Positions 38,262 through 47,148 are shown, counted from the first letter of the stretch. The stretch: 64,000 bases of DNA from Muribaculaceae bacterium Isolate-036 (Harlan) (GCA_003833075.1 RIAY01000006.1:124001-188000), one strand, 5' to 3'. The notes: generated by a model from the sequence alone, not told the origin. A program made the numbers and translations.

Positions 38262-39842
38262 TCAATTGTCATCAATACCTATTTTAAGCACATTTTCTTC
38301 GAAATGCTCTCTGTCTATTGCTCGGTTACGCATTCTGTTGCGATAAGCATAAACCGTATTTACCGAATAATTGAGAATCCTCGCAATCCGTGTACTTTCA
38401 GACACTCCCAACCTCACAAATGCGTAGATGCGCAGCTCCGGTGTCAACTGCCCTCCTTTTAACCGAACCCGTTCCACGGGTTCAAGAAGTTCGTTCACCT
38501 TTTCCACGAAATCTGGATACAGAGTCAGCACCACTGAGTCTATCTCTTTGTAGAAATCCTCATTCTCGCCTTCACCTATCTTCCCGGACTTTATTGTTTT
38601 GAGCAACTCAGAAGCCTGACCTGATGATATTTTCCTGTCAACAAGTTTTAATAAGGAATAATATTTTTCGGAATATGTGGAACAAAGTCCTATAAAATTA
38701 CCGATATATGCATCTTTCATCCTTGATGTAGACGCGAGGGCTTTCTGGCTTGCGCGGCTTTTGCTTATTTGCTTGAAAAGGAAGAATGTCATCACGGCGA
38801 GAGCGACAAACAGGGTTGTGGACACCGCAGCGAACAATAGCCATTCATTTCGCGAAGCACTGATCTGGCATCTGTAAGCCTCGTCTATGGCAGGCACCCA
38901 TCTTGCCATGCTTACCATCCGCACCCTGGCATTCCCCTTATACGCCTCTTCGAGAGCGAAGTTGATATAACGGAAAGCCATGGCAAACTCATTCTGTTCG
39001 TACAGCCACGCCGCCAATGCCGGCAGTGCAAAACCTTCTCTCACATTACACACAATGTCGCTTTCAGCTGCTTTGGCAAGATAGGCGGCATACTGAGTCT
39101 GATCTCCATCACTCTTGTAAACCGATGCAAGCTGAAAAGCTGTCATGCCGTAAATATTACTGTTCGGACCAAGCTCTGCCATCAGTTTTTTCAGAACATT
39201 CCGTGCTGCGGCAAATTTCCCGTTAGCCACCATCCTCTCCGCAATAATAAATTTACGAAAATTGTCATTCTCCGGCATCAGAGCCACAAGACTATCATCA
39301 CACGCAACATAACGGTCTTCATAATATGCCGCCATATTGCTTTCATCATCCACATAATTGCTAAGGTTGGAATAAAGACGTCTTCCCACTTTAAAGAACT
39401 CTATCCTGCTGTCTTTATCTACATGTATATTTGCCAGGGAATCATAATCATGTATTGCCTCACTGAAGAATCCGGCTGCTGCAAGAGCATCCGTATATAC
39501 AAGCGATGCCAGGTAACGTTCTCTGAGACTTCCGTATATACGCGACGCATCCACCGCCATTGCGGAATATCTGAGTGAGGAATCCGACATATTCTGACGG
39601 CAAAAACGCGACATCATTATCAAGGTCTCTATTCGTGCAGATCCAGACAGTCTTTTTTCCGAAAGACGCATTTTAAGAGAATCAAGTTTAATGGCATTCC
39701 GTTTTGAATATTTACCTGACTCTCTCATAGCGTTGTCAAGGGAGCGAAGTTCCACTCGCGGCAAAGGCCACTTCACGGCAAGACAAGATTCCGATGATGA
39801 AAGCAGAATAAGAAAAACTGATATGAAGAGCAACTTTTTCAT
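38262..39842 (-). CDS. DUF6377 membrane-bound transcriptional regulator
   Basis: A 526-residue protein with a signal peptide (MKKLLFISVFLILLSSSESC). A periplasmic helical/TPR region follows (residues ~25-325). A single membrane helix ('LLFAAVSTTLFVALAVMTFF') leads into a cytosolic part with a coiled 'RMKDAYIGNFIGLCSTYSEK' segment. The C-terminal LuxR-like HTH is 'LTPELRIYAFVRLGVSESTR' and 'IARILNYSVNTVYAYRNRMR'. This is the layout of Bacteroidetes one-component membrane sensors. Its promoter puts the transcript start on or next to the ATG, so the mRNA should be leaderless. It is divergent from a candidate small RNA. Confidence 0.85.
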   Translation of the reverse strand: MKKLLFISVFLILLSSSESCLAVKWPLPRVELRSLDNAMRESGKYSKRNAIKLDSLKMRLSEKRLSGSARIETLIMMSRFCRQNMSDSSLRYSAMAVDASRIYGSLRERYLASLVYTDALAAAGFFSEAIHDYDSLANIHVDKDSRIEFFKVGRRLYSNLSNYVDDESNMAAYYEDRYVACDDSLVALMPENDNFRKFIIAERMVANGKFAAARNVLKKLMAELGPNSNIYGMTAFQLASVYKSDGDQTQYAAYLAKAAESDIVCNVREGFALPALAAWLYEQNEFAMAFRYINFALEEAYKGNARVRMVSMARWVPAIDEAYRCQISASRNEWLLFAAVSTTLFVALAVMTFFLFKQISKSRASQKALASTSRMKDAYIGNFIGLCSTYSEKYYSLLKLVDRKISSGQASELLKTIKSGKIGEGENEDFYKEIDSVVLTLYPDFVEKVNELLEPVERVRLKGGQLTPELRIYAFVRLGVSESTRIARILNYSVNTVYAYRNRMRNRAIDREHFEENVLKIGIDDN

Positions 39843-39846
39843 GCCG

Positions 39847-39877
39847 CAAAGTTAACTAATTTAATTGTATTGACAAA
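39847..39877 (-). promoter_or_regulatory. DUF6377 promoter, leaderless arrangement
   Basis: On the minus strand TTTG (39874-39877), exactly 19 bp, TAACTTTG (39847-39854), and then only 4 nt before the ATG at 39842. With initiation a few bases past the -7 box the mRNA begins at the start codon. Confidence 0.75.
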
Positions 39878-39983
39878 TAAAATACTTATATTATTGATAA
39901 TATTTAATAAACATATTTTATTGAATATATGCGATTTAATAATAGTACAATCTATTTTCTATTTATATTATATATTATATTTG

Positions 39984-40014
39984 TTGCTATAAACACAATC
40001 TTGTCATAACTTTG
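39984..40014 (+). promoter_or_regulatory. Promoter of a candidate small RNA
   Basis: TTGC (39984-39987), 19 bp, TAACTTTG (40007-40014) on the plus strand. The -7 box is perfect and the -33 is one base off. Confidence 0.6.
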
Positions 40015-40018
40015 CATC

Positions 40019-40254
40019 GCAAGTTCAAGAAACTATCGCAAGGTCAAAATAAACAGCATACGACCGAAAGGTCTTCAAGGTGAAAAAAGGATTGTTAAGG
40101 TTATCACTCAAGGTTGTTTCAAACCGGAAAGGATGGAAAGGAAAATATAGCTAATAAATTCATTTGTGTTAGGTTTTGTAAAATTAAATAGAGTATTGAC
40201 AAAATTGATTCGCAATAAAACATGCAGCTTGTGAAAGCCGCCTGTTTTTTCTTT
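40019..40254 (+). ncRNA. Candidate ~235-nt structured transcript
   Basis: Bounded by a promoter (to 40014) and a terminator (from 40219), with no recognised gene inside. It holds the very stable GACC-GAAA-GGTC hairpin with a GNRA tetraloop (40062-40073). ATCGCAAG occurs twice near the 5' end, and CAAGGT occurs three times. A 24-codon frame with a GTG start (40080-40154; MKKGLLRLSLKVVSNRKG, then six more residues) could make it a small-peptide mRNA instead. Which of the two it is cannot be settled from sequence alone. Confidence 0.5.
40219..40254 (+). terminator. Terminator of the candidate small RNA
   Basis: A stem of AACA/TGTT, GC/GC and GCTT/AAGC with two mismatches and loop GTGA, followed by TTTTCTTTATT. 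Confidence 0.65.
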
Positions 40255-40376
40255 ATTCATGTTGTTATTACGAGACGGTAGCCAAATCATCCTTCATCTT
40301 CTCCAGCGAGCGCATTTTCATCACTGTGCGGATAAGATAGACGAAAGCAACGGCAAATATCCTTTGAAGACCGCAG

Positions 40377-41342
40377 TCATCTGCCGATTACGGAACGGAA
40401 CCACGTGCGAATCTCCCGGTGCAGATATTGAAACGGCGTAATCAGAGGTCTGAAGGGTTTCTTCTCACCGGTGGTGAATATCAGGAGGTCGCCGTGATTA
40501 CACTCCACATTGATTTCGGCGCCGAGCCTTATCGGTTCGCCGTCGACATGAGCAATGCCGGGTGAAAGACGACGGATAGTTGCCTTTTTAACCCTTAATG
40601 TCTGAATAATCATATTGTTCTTTATCATTCCGGTAACGAGTTCGACACCTGCACGCGCACGAGTCAAGGGCGTTCCCGCGTGAATGAGTGTTATGTCAAG
40701 CAACCCGTCACGAATCGAAGCCATCGGTGCGATAAAAACATTATTTCCATACTGCGATGCGTTGCATGCCGCCACTATGAACGCCTTCAATCTGAACAGA
40801 TGTCCGTCGGCATCGATCTCATATTCCTCAGGCTGAAATTTCAGATACTCTCCCAAGGCGCTCCGCATATAATTAATCAGCCCACGCTGACGCGAACGGG
40901 CGAACTTCTCGCTCACGGCAGCATCAAAACCGAGACCGAACGTGCAGAAGAAGGGGCGGCCGTTGACTTCGCAGGAGTCGCAGGCGAGTATGTATCTTCG
41001 CACTATGACATCAAGAGCCTCGCTGACGTCGGTAGACAACCCGAGATGACGCGCAAGACCGTTGCCGGAACCGAGAGGTATGATGCCGAGTGCGGTTGCC
41101 GTTCCCCTGAGAGATGAAGCGACCTCGTTCACCGTTCCGTCTCCCCCTGCCGCAATCACACCGAGATACTCCTTGCGTGCCGCCTCTGCAGCAAACCGAG
41201 ATGCATCTCCGGGACCTTCTGTATAAAGCACCTCCACATCAATCCCCTCGCGCCCGAGACGGCGCACGCATTTTGCCGCCACTCCTTTCTTGGAGGCAGT
41301 TCCCGAAACCGGATTGATTATGAGAAGACATTTCGGCCGCAT
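40377..41342 (-). CDS. Lipid kinase, diacylglycerol-kinase family (YegS/BmrU-like)
   Basis: A 321-residue enzyme that phosphorylates a lipid alcohol with ATP. It starts 'CLLIINPVSGTASKKG', has the nucleotide motif 'VIAAGGDGTVNEVASSL' and 'LGIIPLGSGNGLARHLG'. The C-terminal beta-sandwich contains 'CTFGLGFDAAVSEKF', 'AACNASQYGNNVFIAPMASI' and 'HVDGEPIRLG'. Cytosolic or peripheral membrane. Monocistronic; its end lies close to a start-less open frame (40268-40383). Confidence 0.92.
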   Translation of the reverse strand: MRPKCLLIINPVSGTASKKGVAAKCVRRLGREGIDVEVLYTEGPGDASRFAAEAARKEYLGVIAAGGDGTVNEVASSLRGTATALGIIPLGSGNGLARHLGLSTDVSEALDVIVRRYILACDSCEVNGRPFFCTFGLGFDAAVSEKFARSRQRGLINYMRSALGEYLKFQPEEYEIDADGHLFRLKAFIVAACNASQYGNNVFIAPMASIRDGLLDITLIHAGTPLTRARAGVELVTGMIKNNMIIQTLRVKKATIRRLSPGIAHVDGEPIRLGAEINVECNHGDLLIFTTGEKKPFRPLITPFQYLHREIRTWFRSVIGR

Positions 41343-41497
41343 TATGCTGATTTTTTTTGCCAGAAATCAAAAAAACATATCTTTCCACCGACAATCACGC
41401 CGGCTGAATTGTTAACGAATATGAAACCCGTCTTGTTTAATTACGTTTTTAAGATGATTTTTATTATTTTTGTGACTGATTTAATTATAGAATATTC

Positions 41498-42259
41498 ATG
41501 AACTCATATTCATCAGGCAATTGGCCTCCGGTAACCAAAAACCTTATAATAATAAACGGTCTTATCTGGCTGGTTGAGTTTCTTTTCCGCAACTTTGCGG
41601 AAACGGGACTTATATATCGTTGCGGACTGCACTTCATAGGTTCGGATCTTTTCAATCCCGTGCAGCCTATAACATATATGTTCCTGCACGACCCCTCATC
41701 GCCGATTCATGTATTCTTCAACATGTTCTCCCTCTGGATGTTCGGTCGCATGCTCGAAAACATATGGGGTTCGAAACGTTTTCTTATATTCTATTTTGTA
41801 TGCGGCATCGGAGCTGCTGTCGTACAGGAAGCGGTATGGGCATTGACGTGGCAGCACGACTACATAGCCGGCATAGCCCGCCTCAACGGTCTGACATTCG
41901 ACCATATGAAAGCAATAGTAGATCAGGCTACTGCCGATGGCGATGGAAAATTCCTCCGCGCGATGGCGGAAATGAAGGGACAGATGGTCACAATAGGTGC
42001 TTCCGGCGCAATATTCGGCGTGCTTCTCGGATTCGCATTCGTTTTTCCCAATATACCAATGTATCTTTTCTTCATACCGGTGCCCATAAAAGCCAAATAT
42101 ATGGTAATCGGATATGCGGTGCTGGAATTCTGGTTCGGTGTTGGTGGCAGAATGGATTCCGTGGCACATTTCGCACATCTCGGCGGCATGATATTCGGAC
42201 TCATAATCTTAATTTACTGGAGAAAGAAAGGGACTCTTCGTGGCAATGGATTTTATTGA
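41498..42259 (+). CDS. Rhomboid family intramembrane serine protease
   Basis: A 253-residue membrane protease with about six helices. The catalytic Ser169 lies in 'TIGASGAIFG' and His227 in 'AHFAHLGGMIFG'. 'HVFFNMFSLWMFGRMLE' (the HxxxN segment) and 'GSKRFLIFYFVCGIGAAVVQ' are standard. It contains an unusual inserted loop between helices ('IARLNGLTFDHMKAIVDQA'), variable in the family. The next rhomboid gene overlaps it by 20 bp, so the pair is co-transcribed. Confidence 0.93.
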   Translation: MNSYSSGNWPPVTKNLIIINGLIWLVEFLFRNFAETGLIYRCGLHFIGSDLFNPVQPITYMFLHDPSSPIHVFFNMFSLWMFGRMLENIWGSKRFLIFYFVCGIGAAVVQEAVWALTWQHDYIAGIARLNGLTFDHMKAIVDQATADGDGKFLRAMAEMKGQMVTIGASGAIFGVLLGFAFVFPNIPMYLFFIPVPIKAKYMVIGYAVLEFWFGVGGRMDSVAHFAHLGGMIFGLIILIYWRKKGTLRGNGFY

Positions 42260-43094
42260 CAGATTCAGGCGGCTTTGCGGCGGTTCGCGCACTCTTTCCA
42301 CCCTGATCGGGGTGAACATCGTCATTGGTGTGATTCTGTGGACAACATCGGCAGTCATGCGCATGACGCATCACGATCCGACACAGTTTGCCATGTTTAT
42401 GGCGCTCCCCTCCTCATTCGCCGAATTCATCAGACACCCCTGGACACTCGCCACATACATGGTGACACAGTTCTCGCTGCTTCACCTGCTGTTCAATGTA
42501 CTGTGGCTCTACTGGTTCGGACAGTTCATGCTGATCTCGGCAGCAGAAATGAGCAACCGCTCAAGAGAAAGGAATCTTCTCATGATATATGCCGGAGGCG
42601 GTCTTGCCGGAGGAATGGCATACATTCTGGCATCTTTGTGCGGCGCCTCAGCCGGAGCATATCTATGTGGTGCCTCCGCATCCGTGCTGGCAATCATGAG
42701 TGTGGTGGCATTGAAAATGCCGGATTATGAGATAACCCTTTTCCTGATCGGGAGAGTAAAGGTGAAATGGTTTGCCATCATATGCATCCTTATCACTCTT
42801 ATAGGCACAGGAGGAGCCTCGGCAGCAGGTTCCGTCGCCCATCTCGGAGGAATCGCTTTCGGTGTCTTCCACTCATTAAGAGACAAGATAACAAGACCTC
42901 TCTCTCTCTTTACTCCTCGAAAAAAAATGAATGTCAAGGCAATGGTCAAAGCGTCGCAAGGGAGACTCAGCGACAGTGACCGTCTTGACGAGCTTCTCGA
43001 CAAAATACGTCTCTCCGGCTTCGACTCCCTGACTGAAAGGGAACGAAAGGAACTTAACGCCCTCTCGGCGAGACTGCGACAGGAAAACAAGTAA
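42240..43094 (+). CDS. Second rhomboid family protease
   Basis: A 284-residue membrane protein with Ser146 in 'LCGASASVLAI' and His201 in 'VAHLGGIAFG', so both catalytic residues are kept. 'HLLFNVLWLYWFGQFML' matches the rhomboid HxxxN helix. A cytosolic C-terminal tail of about 80 residues ends in a helical charged segment ('LTERERKELNALSARL'). Start at 42240; ATG at 42246 is possible. It overlaps the first rhomboid gene in another frame. Confidence 0.9.
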   Translation: MAMDFIDRFRRLCGGSRTLSTLIGVNIVIGVILWTTSAVMRMTHHDPTQFAMFMALPSSFAEFIRHPWTLATYMVTQFSLLHLLFNVLWLYWFGQFMLISAAEMSNRSRERNLLMIYAGGGLAGGMAYILASLCGASAGAYLCGASASVLAIMSVVALKMPDYEITLFLIGRVKVKWFAIICILITLIGTGGASAAGSVAHLGGIAFGVFHSLRDKITRPLSLFTPRKKMNVKAMVKASQGRLSDSDRLDELLDKIRLSGFDSLTERERKELNALSARLRQENK

Positions 43095-43181
43095 TGCCGC
43101 ATCAGACAGAATAATGACTGCGGCGAAAACTGATAAAATTATAAAAAATTGTTTTTACCGGTAATAAAACCTCTGTTCAGA

Positions 43182-44240
43182 ATGATTCTTAGGATAATAT
43201 CGTTCATCCTTTTCATTCTCACCCTTCTTTCGGCATTCGGAGGAAGGATAAACCCGACGTATGTCATGCTGCCGTCGGCTCTGACGCTCGCATTGCCATA
43301 TTTAGCGATAGCTACGGCTGTTGTGTCTCTGGCTTGGTTCTGCGCAGGTCGCTGGATTACAGCCGCGATAGGCGTTGCCGTGCTTGTTGCCGCCTGGAAA
43401 CCTGTATCCACGGCAATACCGCTGCATTTCCAGTCTGAACCGACACACAAAGAACGGACATTCAAGCTTCTGACCTACAATATCCTTCACGGATGGGATC
43501 AGGAAGATCCGGAGATGAAAGCAGGCAACCGCTCGTTCCAGTATGTGCTTGATGCAGATGCGGATCTTGTTGGTCTTCAGGAACTGGTCGACATCAACGA
43601 TACTGGAGAAGTGCCAAGACTGGAAGGCACCTTGCGGGACTCTCTCTTGCGTAAATACCCGTACAGAGCCGGGACAACAGCCTGCGACCTCAAGGTATTG
43701 TCGAAATATCCGGTAAAGCTGATAAAGGAATACCCCACTTTCTCACATTATGAAGTGAAAATGCCATGGGGAAAGCTGAACTGGATCAATACCCATCTCA
43801 GCTCATTCAATCTTACCGATGAAGAGCGCAAGGTCATGAAAGAGGTGGTTTCGGTGAAAGACACAGAGGCGGGACTCAAGGAAATGAAAGGATCCATACG
43901 CGGAAAACTTAAAGACGGCTTTTCGCGACGTGCAGAACGCGCCGCAGCCATACGCGAACTGGCAGACCGGATATCGGGACCGCTTGTAGTGAGCGGAGAT
44001 TTCAACGATGTGCCGGAGTCTTATGCCTACCGCACCATCCGCGGCAATGACCTCGGCGATGCTTACGCGGAAACATCATTCGGTCCGCTGATAACATACA
44101 ACCGCCATGGTTTCCTGTTTCATCTTGACCAGATTCTCTATCGCGACAAATTCATGAAAGCACTTAAAGTTGAAAAAGGCTCGCTGAAAAGCAGCGACCA
44201 TTATCCGTTGCTCTCTGAATTCGAATGGATCGCGAAATGA
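43182..44240 (+). CDS. Endonuclease/exonuclease/phosphatase (EEP) family membrane-anchored protein
   Basis: A 352-residue protein from the ATG at 43182 (an upstream TTG at 43149 is unlikely). Three hydrophobic segments in the first 90 residues anchor it. The EEP domain then starts 'FKLLTYNILHGWDQE' and has 'DADLVGLQELVDIN' (metal-binding Glu), 'NWINTHLSSF' and 'PLVVSGDFNDVPESYAYR', ending 'SDHYPLLSEFEW'. Such Bacteroidetes proteins may act on phospholipid head groups or on nucleotides outside the membrane; the substrate is unknown. Confidence 0.88.
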   Translation: MILRIISFILFILTLLSAFGGRINPTYVMLPSALTLALPYLAIATAVVSLAWFCAGRWITAAIGVAVLVAAWKPVSTAIPLHFQSEPTHKERTFKLLTYNILHGWDQEDPEMKAGNRSFQYVLDADADLVGLQELVDINDTGEVPRLEGTLRDSLLRKYPYRAGTTACDLKVLSKYPVKLIKEYPTFSHYEVKMPWGKLNWINTHLSSFNLTDEERKVMKEVVSVKDTEAGLKEMKGSIRGKLKDGFSRRAERAAAIRELADRISGPLVVSGDFNDVPESYAYRTIRGNDLGDAYAETSFGPLITYNRHGFLFHLDQILYRDKFMKALKVEKGSLKSSDHYPLLSEFEWIAK

Positions 44241-44306
44241 CACCTCCCGTTTTTACGGAAACAGACCGGACAATCATGAACGAACCAATTTTAAAACAAC
44301 AATAAT

Positions 44307-46412
44307 ATGAAAAAAATCCTGACAATGATGGCAGGGGCTCTCCTCCTTGCCGCTTCACCTCAGATTATGGCACAAGAAAGAGAAAATCCTTTCATGAAGC
44401 CATACGACACCAAGTATGGCATTCCTCCTTTCGACAAAATCCAGACATCGGATTTCCTCCCTGCAATCAAGGCGGGAATCGCCGAGCAGGAGGCAAACCT
44501 TTTCAACATCACCCGCAACCGCGCGGTGCCAGATTTCGACAACACCATCCTCCCTTTGGAAAACCTCTCGCCCATTCTGGAGCGTGTGTCCGGTGTGTTC
44601 TATCACTATGAGGAAGCCCTCTCCACTCCGGAGTTCGCGGAAATAGCCGACGAAGCAATTCCCCTGCTCAACGATGCCTCCAACAAAGTCAATCTTGACG
44701 AGATGCTTTTCCAGCGGATACAGCAGATCTATGACCGCCGCGACAAGATGGGACTCACTCCGGTGCAGAAACGCCTTGTGGAGAAATATTACAGAAGTTT
44801 TGCGGAACAGGGCGCTGCACTCCCCGCCGACAAAAAAGCCGAGCTTGTGAAGATAAACGACGAACTGTCCAAACTCTTCATCCAGTATAACCGTAACCTT
44901 CTTGCCGCCACAAACGCTTTCTATATCACGGTATATGACAAGGAAGACCTCGCCGGACTTCCGGAGTCTTCCGTAGCTCAGGCAGCGCAGGAAGCCAAGA
45001 ACCGTGGTCTGGACGGTCTGTGGGTATTCACACTGCACGGTCCAAGCCGTCTGCCAGTGCTTCAGAGCGCTGACTCCCGCGGTCTTCGCGAGGCAATGTA
45101 CAAAGGCTACACCTCATTGGCTTTCACCGGCTCCAACAGCAACCTTCCCATAATCGAGAAGATCGTGAGCCTCCGTGCTCAGAAAGCCAAAATCATGGGA
45201 TTTGACAACTTCGCGCAGATGATGACCAGCCGTGTCATGGCAAAGACTCCGGAAGCTGCATCCGACCTGCTTCTCAGCGTTTTCGAGCCGGCTGTAAAAC
45301 GTTCTGCCGAAGAGGTAAAAGACATGCAGGCATATGTTGATGCCAACGGCGGCGGATTCAAAATCGCTCCCTGGGATTATTATTACTATGCAGGTAAGGT
45401 GAAGAGCCAGAAATTTGACCTTGACGAGAACGAGCTCCGCCCATATTTCTCACTTGACAATGTTCTCAAAGGTATGTTCGAATGCGCTGAAAAGCTTTGG
45501 GGCATAAAGATGGTACCTATGCCTGACGCTCCCAAATATATCGAGGATATGGCAGTATACGATGTTGTCGATGCAAAGACCGGCGAACACATCGCCGTGT
45601 GGATGTGCGACTACTTCCCCCGCGCAACCAAGCGTCAGGGAGCATGGATGGAACAGCTTCAGAGCTGCGGAATCTTCGAAGATGGCAAAGAACGCAGACC
45701 TATCGTATATAACGTAGGCAATTTCACACCTCCGGCAGGAGATGTTCCCGCTCTCCTTACAATAGATGAAGTGGAGACCACATTCCATGAATTCGGACAT
45801 GCGCTGCAGGCAATACTCTCACGTGCGCCCTACAAGTCTCTTGCAGGGACCAACGTCGACCGCGACTATGTTGAAATGTGCTCTCAGATAAACGAGCACT
45901 GGGCATTCGAACCGGAAGTGCTCAAAAGCTATGCCCGCCACTACAAGACCGGCGAGGTTATTCCCGATGAGCTTATCGAGAAAGTCGGCAAGGCTTCCAA
46001 GTTCAATCAGGGATTCGTGGCGACAGAGCTTGCCGGAGCCGCATTGCTTGACCTTAAATACGGTCAGACACCTGAAGTTACAGACGTTGTGGCATTCGAG
46101 AAAAAAGTAGGAAATGAAATCGGCATGCCTGAGGAAATCACCTACCGCTACCGTTCTCCCTACTTCAAACACATCTTCGGAAGCGACGGATATGCGTCAG
46201 GCTACTACACTTATCTCTGGGCTCAGGTTCTTGAGGCAGACGCGTGGGAACTTTTCAAACAGAAAGGTATCTTCGACAAGAAGACCGCTGCCTCTTTCAA
46301 GAAAAACATCCTTGAAGCCGGCGATACGGAAGATCCGATGGTATTGTTCAAAAAATTCCGCGGACACGCTCCCGATGCCAAGGCTCTTCTTCGTCTGAGA
46401 GGATTCGAATAA
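44307..46412 (+). CDS. M3 family metallopeptidase (peptidyl-dipeptidase Dcp-like)
   Basis: A 701-residue exported zinc peptidase with a signal peptide (MKKILTMMAGALLLAASPQIMA, seen as a basic start plus hydrophobic run). The zinc site is HEFGHAL with His494, Glu495 and His498; the third ligand Glu follows in 'YVEMCSQINEHWAF'. 'RQGAWMEQLQSCG' and 'YRYRSPYFKHIFGSDGYASG' are conserved. It should cut dipeptides from the C-terminus of peptides in the periplasm. Confidence 0.95.
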   Translation: MKKILTMMAGALLLAASPQIMAQERENPFMKPYDTKYGIPPFDKIQTSDFLPAIKAGIAEQEANLFNITRNRAVPDFDNTILPLENLSPILERVSGVFYHYEEALSTPEFAEIADEAIPLLNDASNKVNLDEMLFQRIQQIYDRRDKMGLTPVQKRLVEKYYRSFAEQGAALPADKKAELVKINDELSKLFIQYNRNLLAATNAFYITVYDKEDLAGLPESSVAQAAQEAKNRGLDGLWVFTLHGPSRLPVLQSADSRGLREAMYKGYTSLAFTGSNSNLPIIEKIVSLRAQKAKIMGFDNFAQMMTSRVMAKTPEAASDLLLSVFEPAVKRSAEEVKDMQAYVDANGGGFKIAPWDYYYYAGKVKSQKFDLDENELRPYFSLDNVLKGMFECAEKLWGIKMVPMPDAPKYIEDMAVYDVVDAKTGEHIAVWMCDYFPRATKRQGAWMEQLQSCGIFEDGKERRPIVYNVGNFTPPAGDVPALLTIDEVETTFHEFGHALQAILSRAPYKSLAGTNVDRDYVEMCSQINEHWAFEPEVLKSYARHYKTGEVIPDELIEKVGKASKFNQGFVATELAGAALLDLKYGQTPEVTDVVAFEKKVGNEIGMPEEITYRYRSPYFKHIFGSDGYASGYYTYLWAQVLEADAWELFKQKGIFDKKTAASFKKNILEAGDTEDPMVLFKKFRGHAPDAKALLRLRGFE

Positions 46413-46446
46413 TCCACGCTGCTACAGAATGACAAAACGACAAACG

Positions 46447-46515
46447 GAACTCGCCTTGACTTATTTTTCCTGACATCAGCGAGATATGTCATTGAGTTCG
46501 TCTTGACTTATTTAC
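46447..46515. repeat. Dispersed repeat related to 19173-19283
   Basis: GAACTCGCCTTGACTTATTT (46447-46466, one change), then TGACATCAGCGAGATAT (46471-46487), then a direct GAGTTCGTCTTGACTTATTT (46494-46513, two changes). In the other copy these modules lie in inverted order, so this is a rearranged or decayed relative. Confidence 0.7.
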
Positions 46516-46542
46516 GAAAGTTAAAACAAGTTCACAGTTTAA

Positions 46543-46586
46543 AACGGCGGTGTGTCAAAATTGATAAAATTTGACACACCGCCGTT
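46543..46586. terminator. Terminator between convergent M3 peptidase and ogt
   Basis: A 17-bp perfect stem (AACGGCGGTGTGTCAAA and complement, 46570-46586) with a 10-nt loop, followed on the plus strand by ATTTTAG and on the minus strand by TTTAAACTG. Confidence 0.8.
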
Positions 46587-46601
46587 ATTTTAGCCGGATG
46601 G

Positions 46602-46671
46602 CGAGGATGCTGTCAGAATGGTCCGAATCATTCAGCCAACGACCCAGACGGGCTATTATGACACATCCTCG
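46602..46671. repeat. Palindromic repeat; its right part is copy 2 of the 49-bp repeat
   Basis: 46623-46671 is the exact reverse complement of 22525-22573. In this copy the left side (CGAGGATGCTGTCAG from 46602) is an imperfect inverted match of the right end (CTGTCA/TGACA, CATCCTCG), making a 70-bp palindromic unit, which copy 1 lacks. Confidence 0.75.
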
Positions 46672-46674
46672 TTT

Positions 46675-47148
46675 TTATTTCTCCAACTCAAGAAGATACC
46701 TTTTTGCCGCCATACCGCCGGCATATCCGGTGAGTTCCCCGCCGGTCCCTATGATTCTGTGACACGGTATGAAAATAGAAACCGGATTTGCCGCAACAGC
46801 ACCGGCAACAGCCCTTGCACCGTCCGGTATTCCGACAATTTCCGCAAGTTTTTTGTATGTCATGGTTCCGCCGAAAGGTATTTCCGCAAGACATTCCCAG
46901 ACTCTGCGGCGAAACGGTGTTCCCGCAGGAGAAACCTCAATATCGAACCTATGCCGTCTGCCTGAAAAGTATTCGTCAAGCTGGGTTTCAGCACAAGAAA
47001 TCACATCGTAATCCATTTCCCCCTGGTTCAGCTGCCCGAGGTTGCGCCTATGCCTGGGACTGTCCGCCCAGTCGCACATCAGCATTTTTCCGTCCGTAGC
47101 CGCAAGATGAAGAATACCGCACGGGGAGTGATATTCAATAGTATCCAT
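46675..47148 (-). CDS. ogt: Methylated-DNA-protein-cysteine methyltransferase
   Basis: A 157-residue suicide repair protein that removes O6-alkyl groups from guanine. The active Cys is residue 129 in 'IPCHRIIGTGG'; 'FRRRVWECLAEIPFGGTMTY' and 'RAVAGAVAANP' (DNA-binding helices) are present. I start it at the ATG at 47148. A second ATG 16 bp upstream, created by a tandem duplication, is out of frame and reads only nine codons. Confidence 0.95.
   Translation of the reverse strand: MDTIEYHSPCGILHLAATDGKMLMCDWADSPRHRRNLGQLNQGEMDYDVISCAETQLDEYFSGRRHRFDIEVSPAGTPFRRRVWECLAEIPFGGTMTYKKLAEIVGIPDGARAVAGAVAANPVSIFIPCHRIIGTGGELTGYAGGMAAKRYLLELEK

Noticed and set aside
44355..45038. 227-codon minus-strand frame over the M3 peptidase gene
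   Set aside because: Shadow of the peptidase coding strand; no start context or family.
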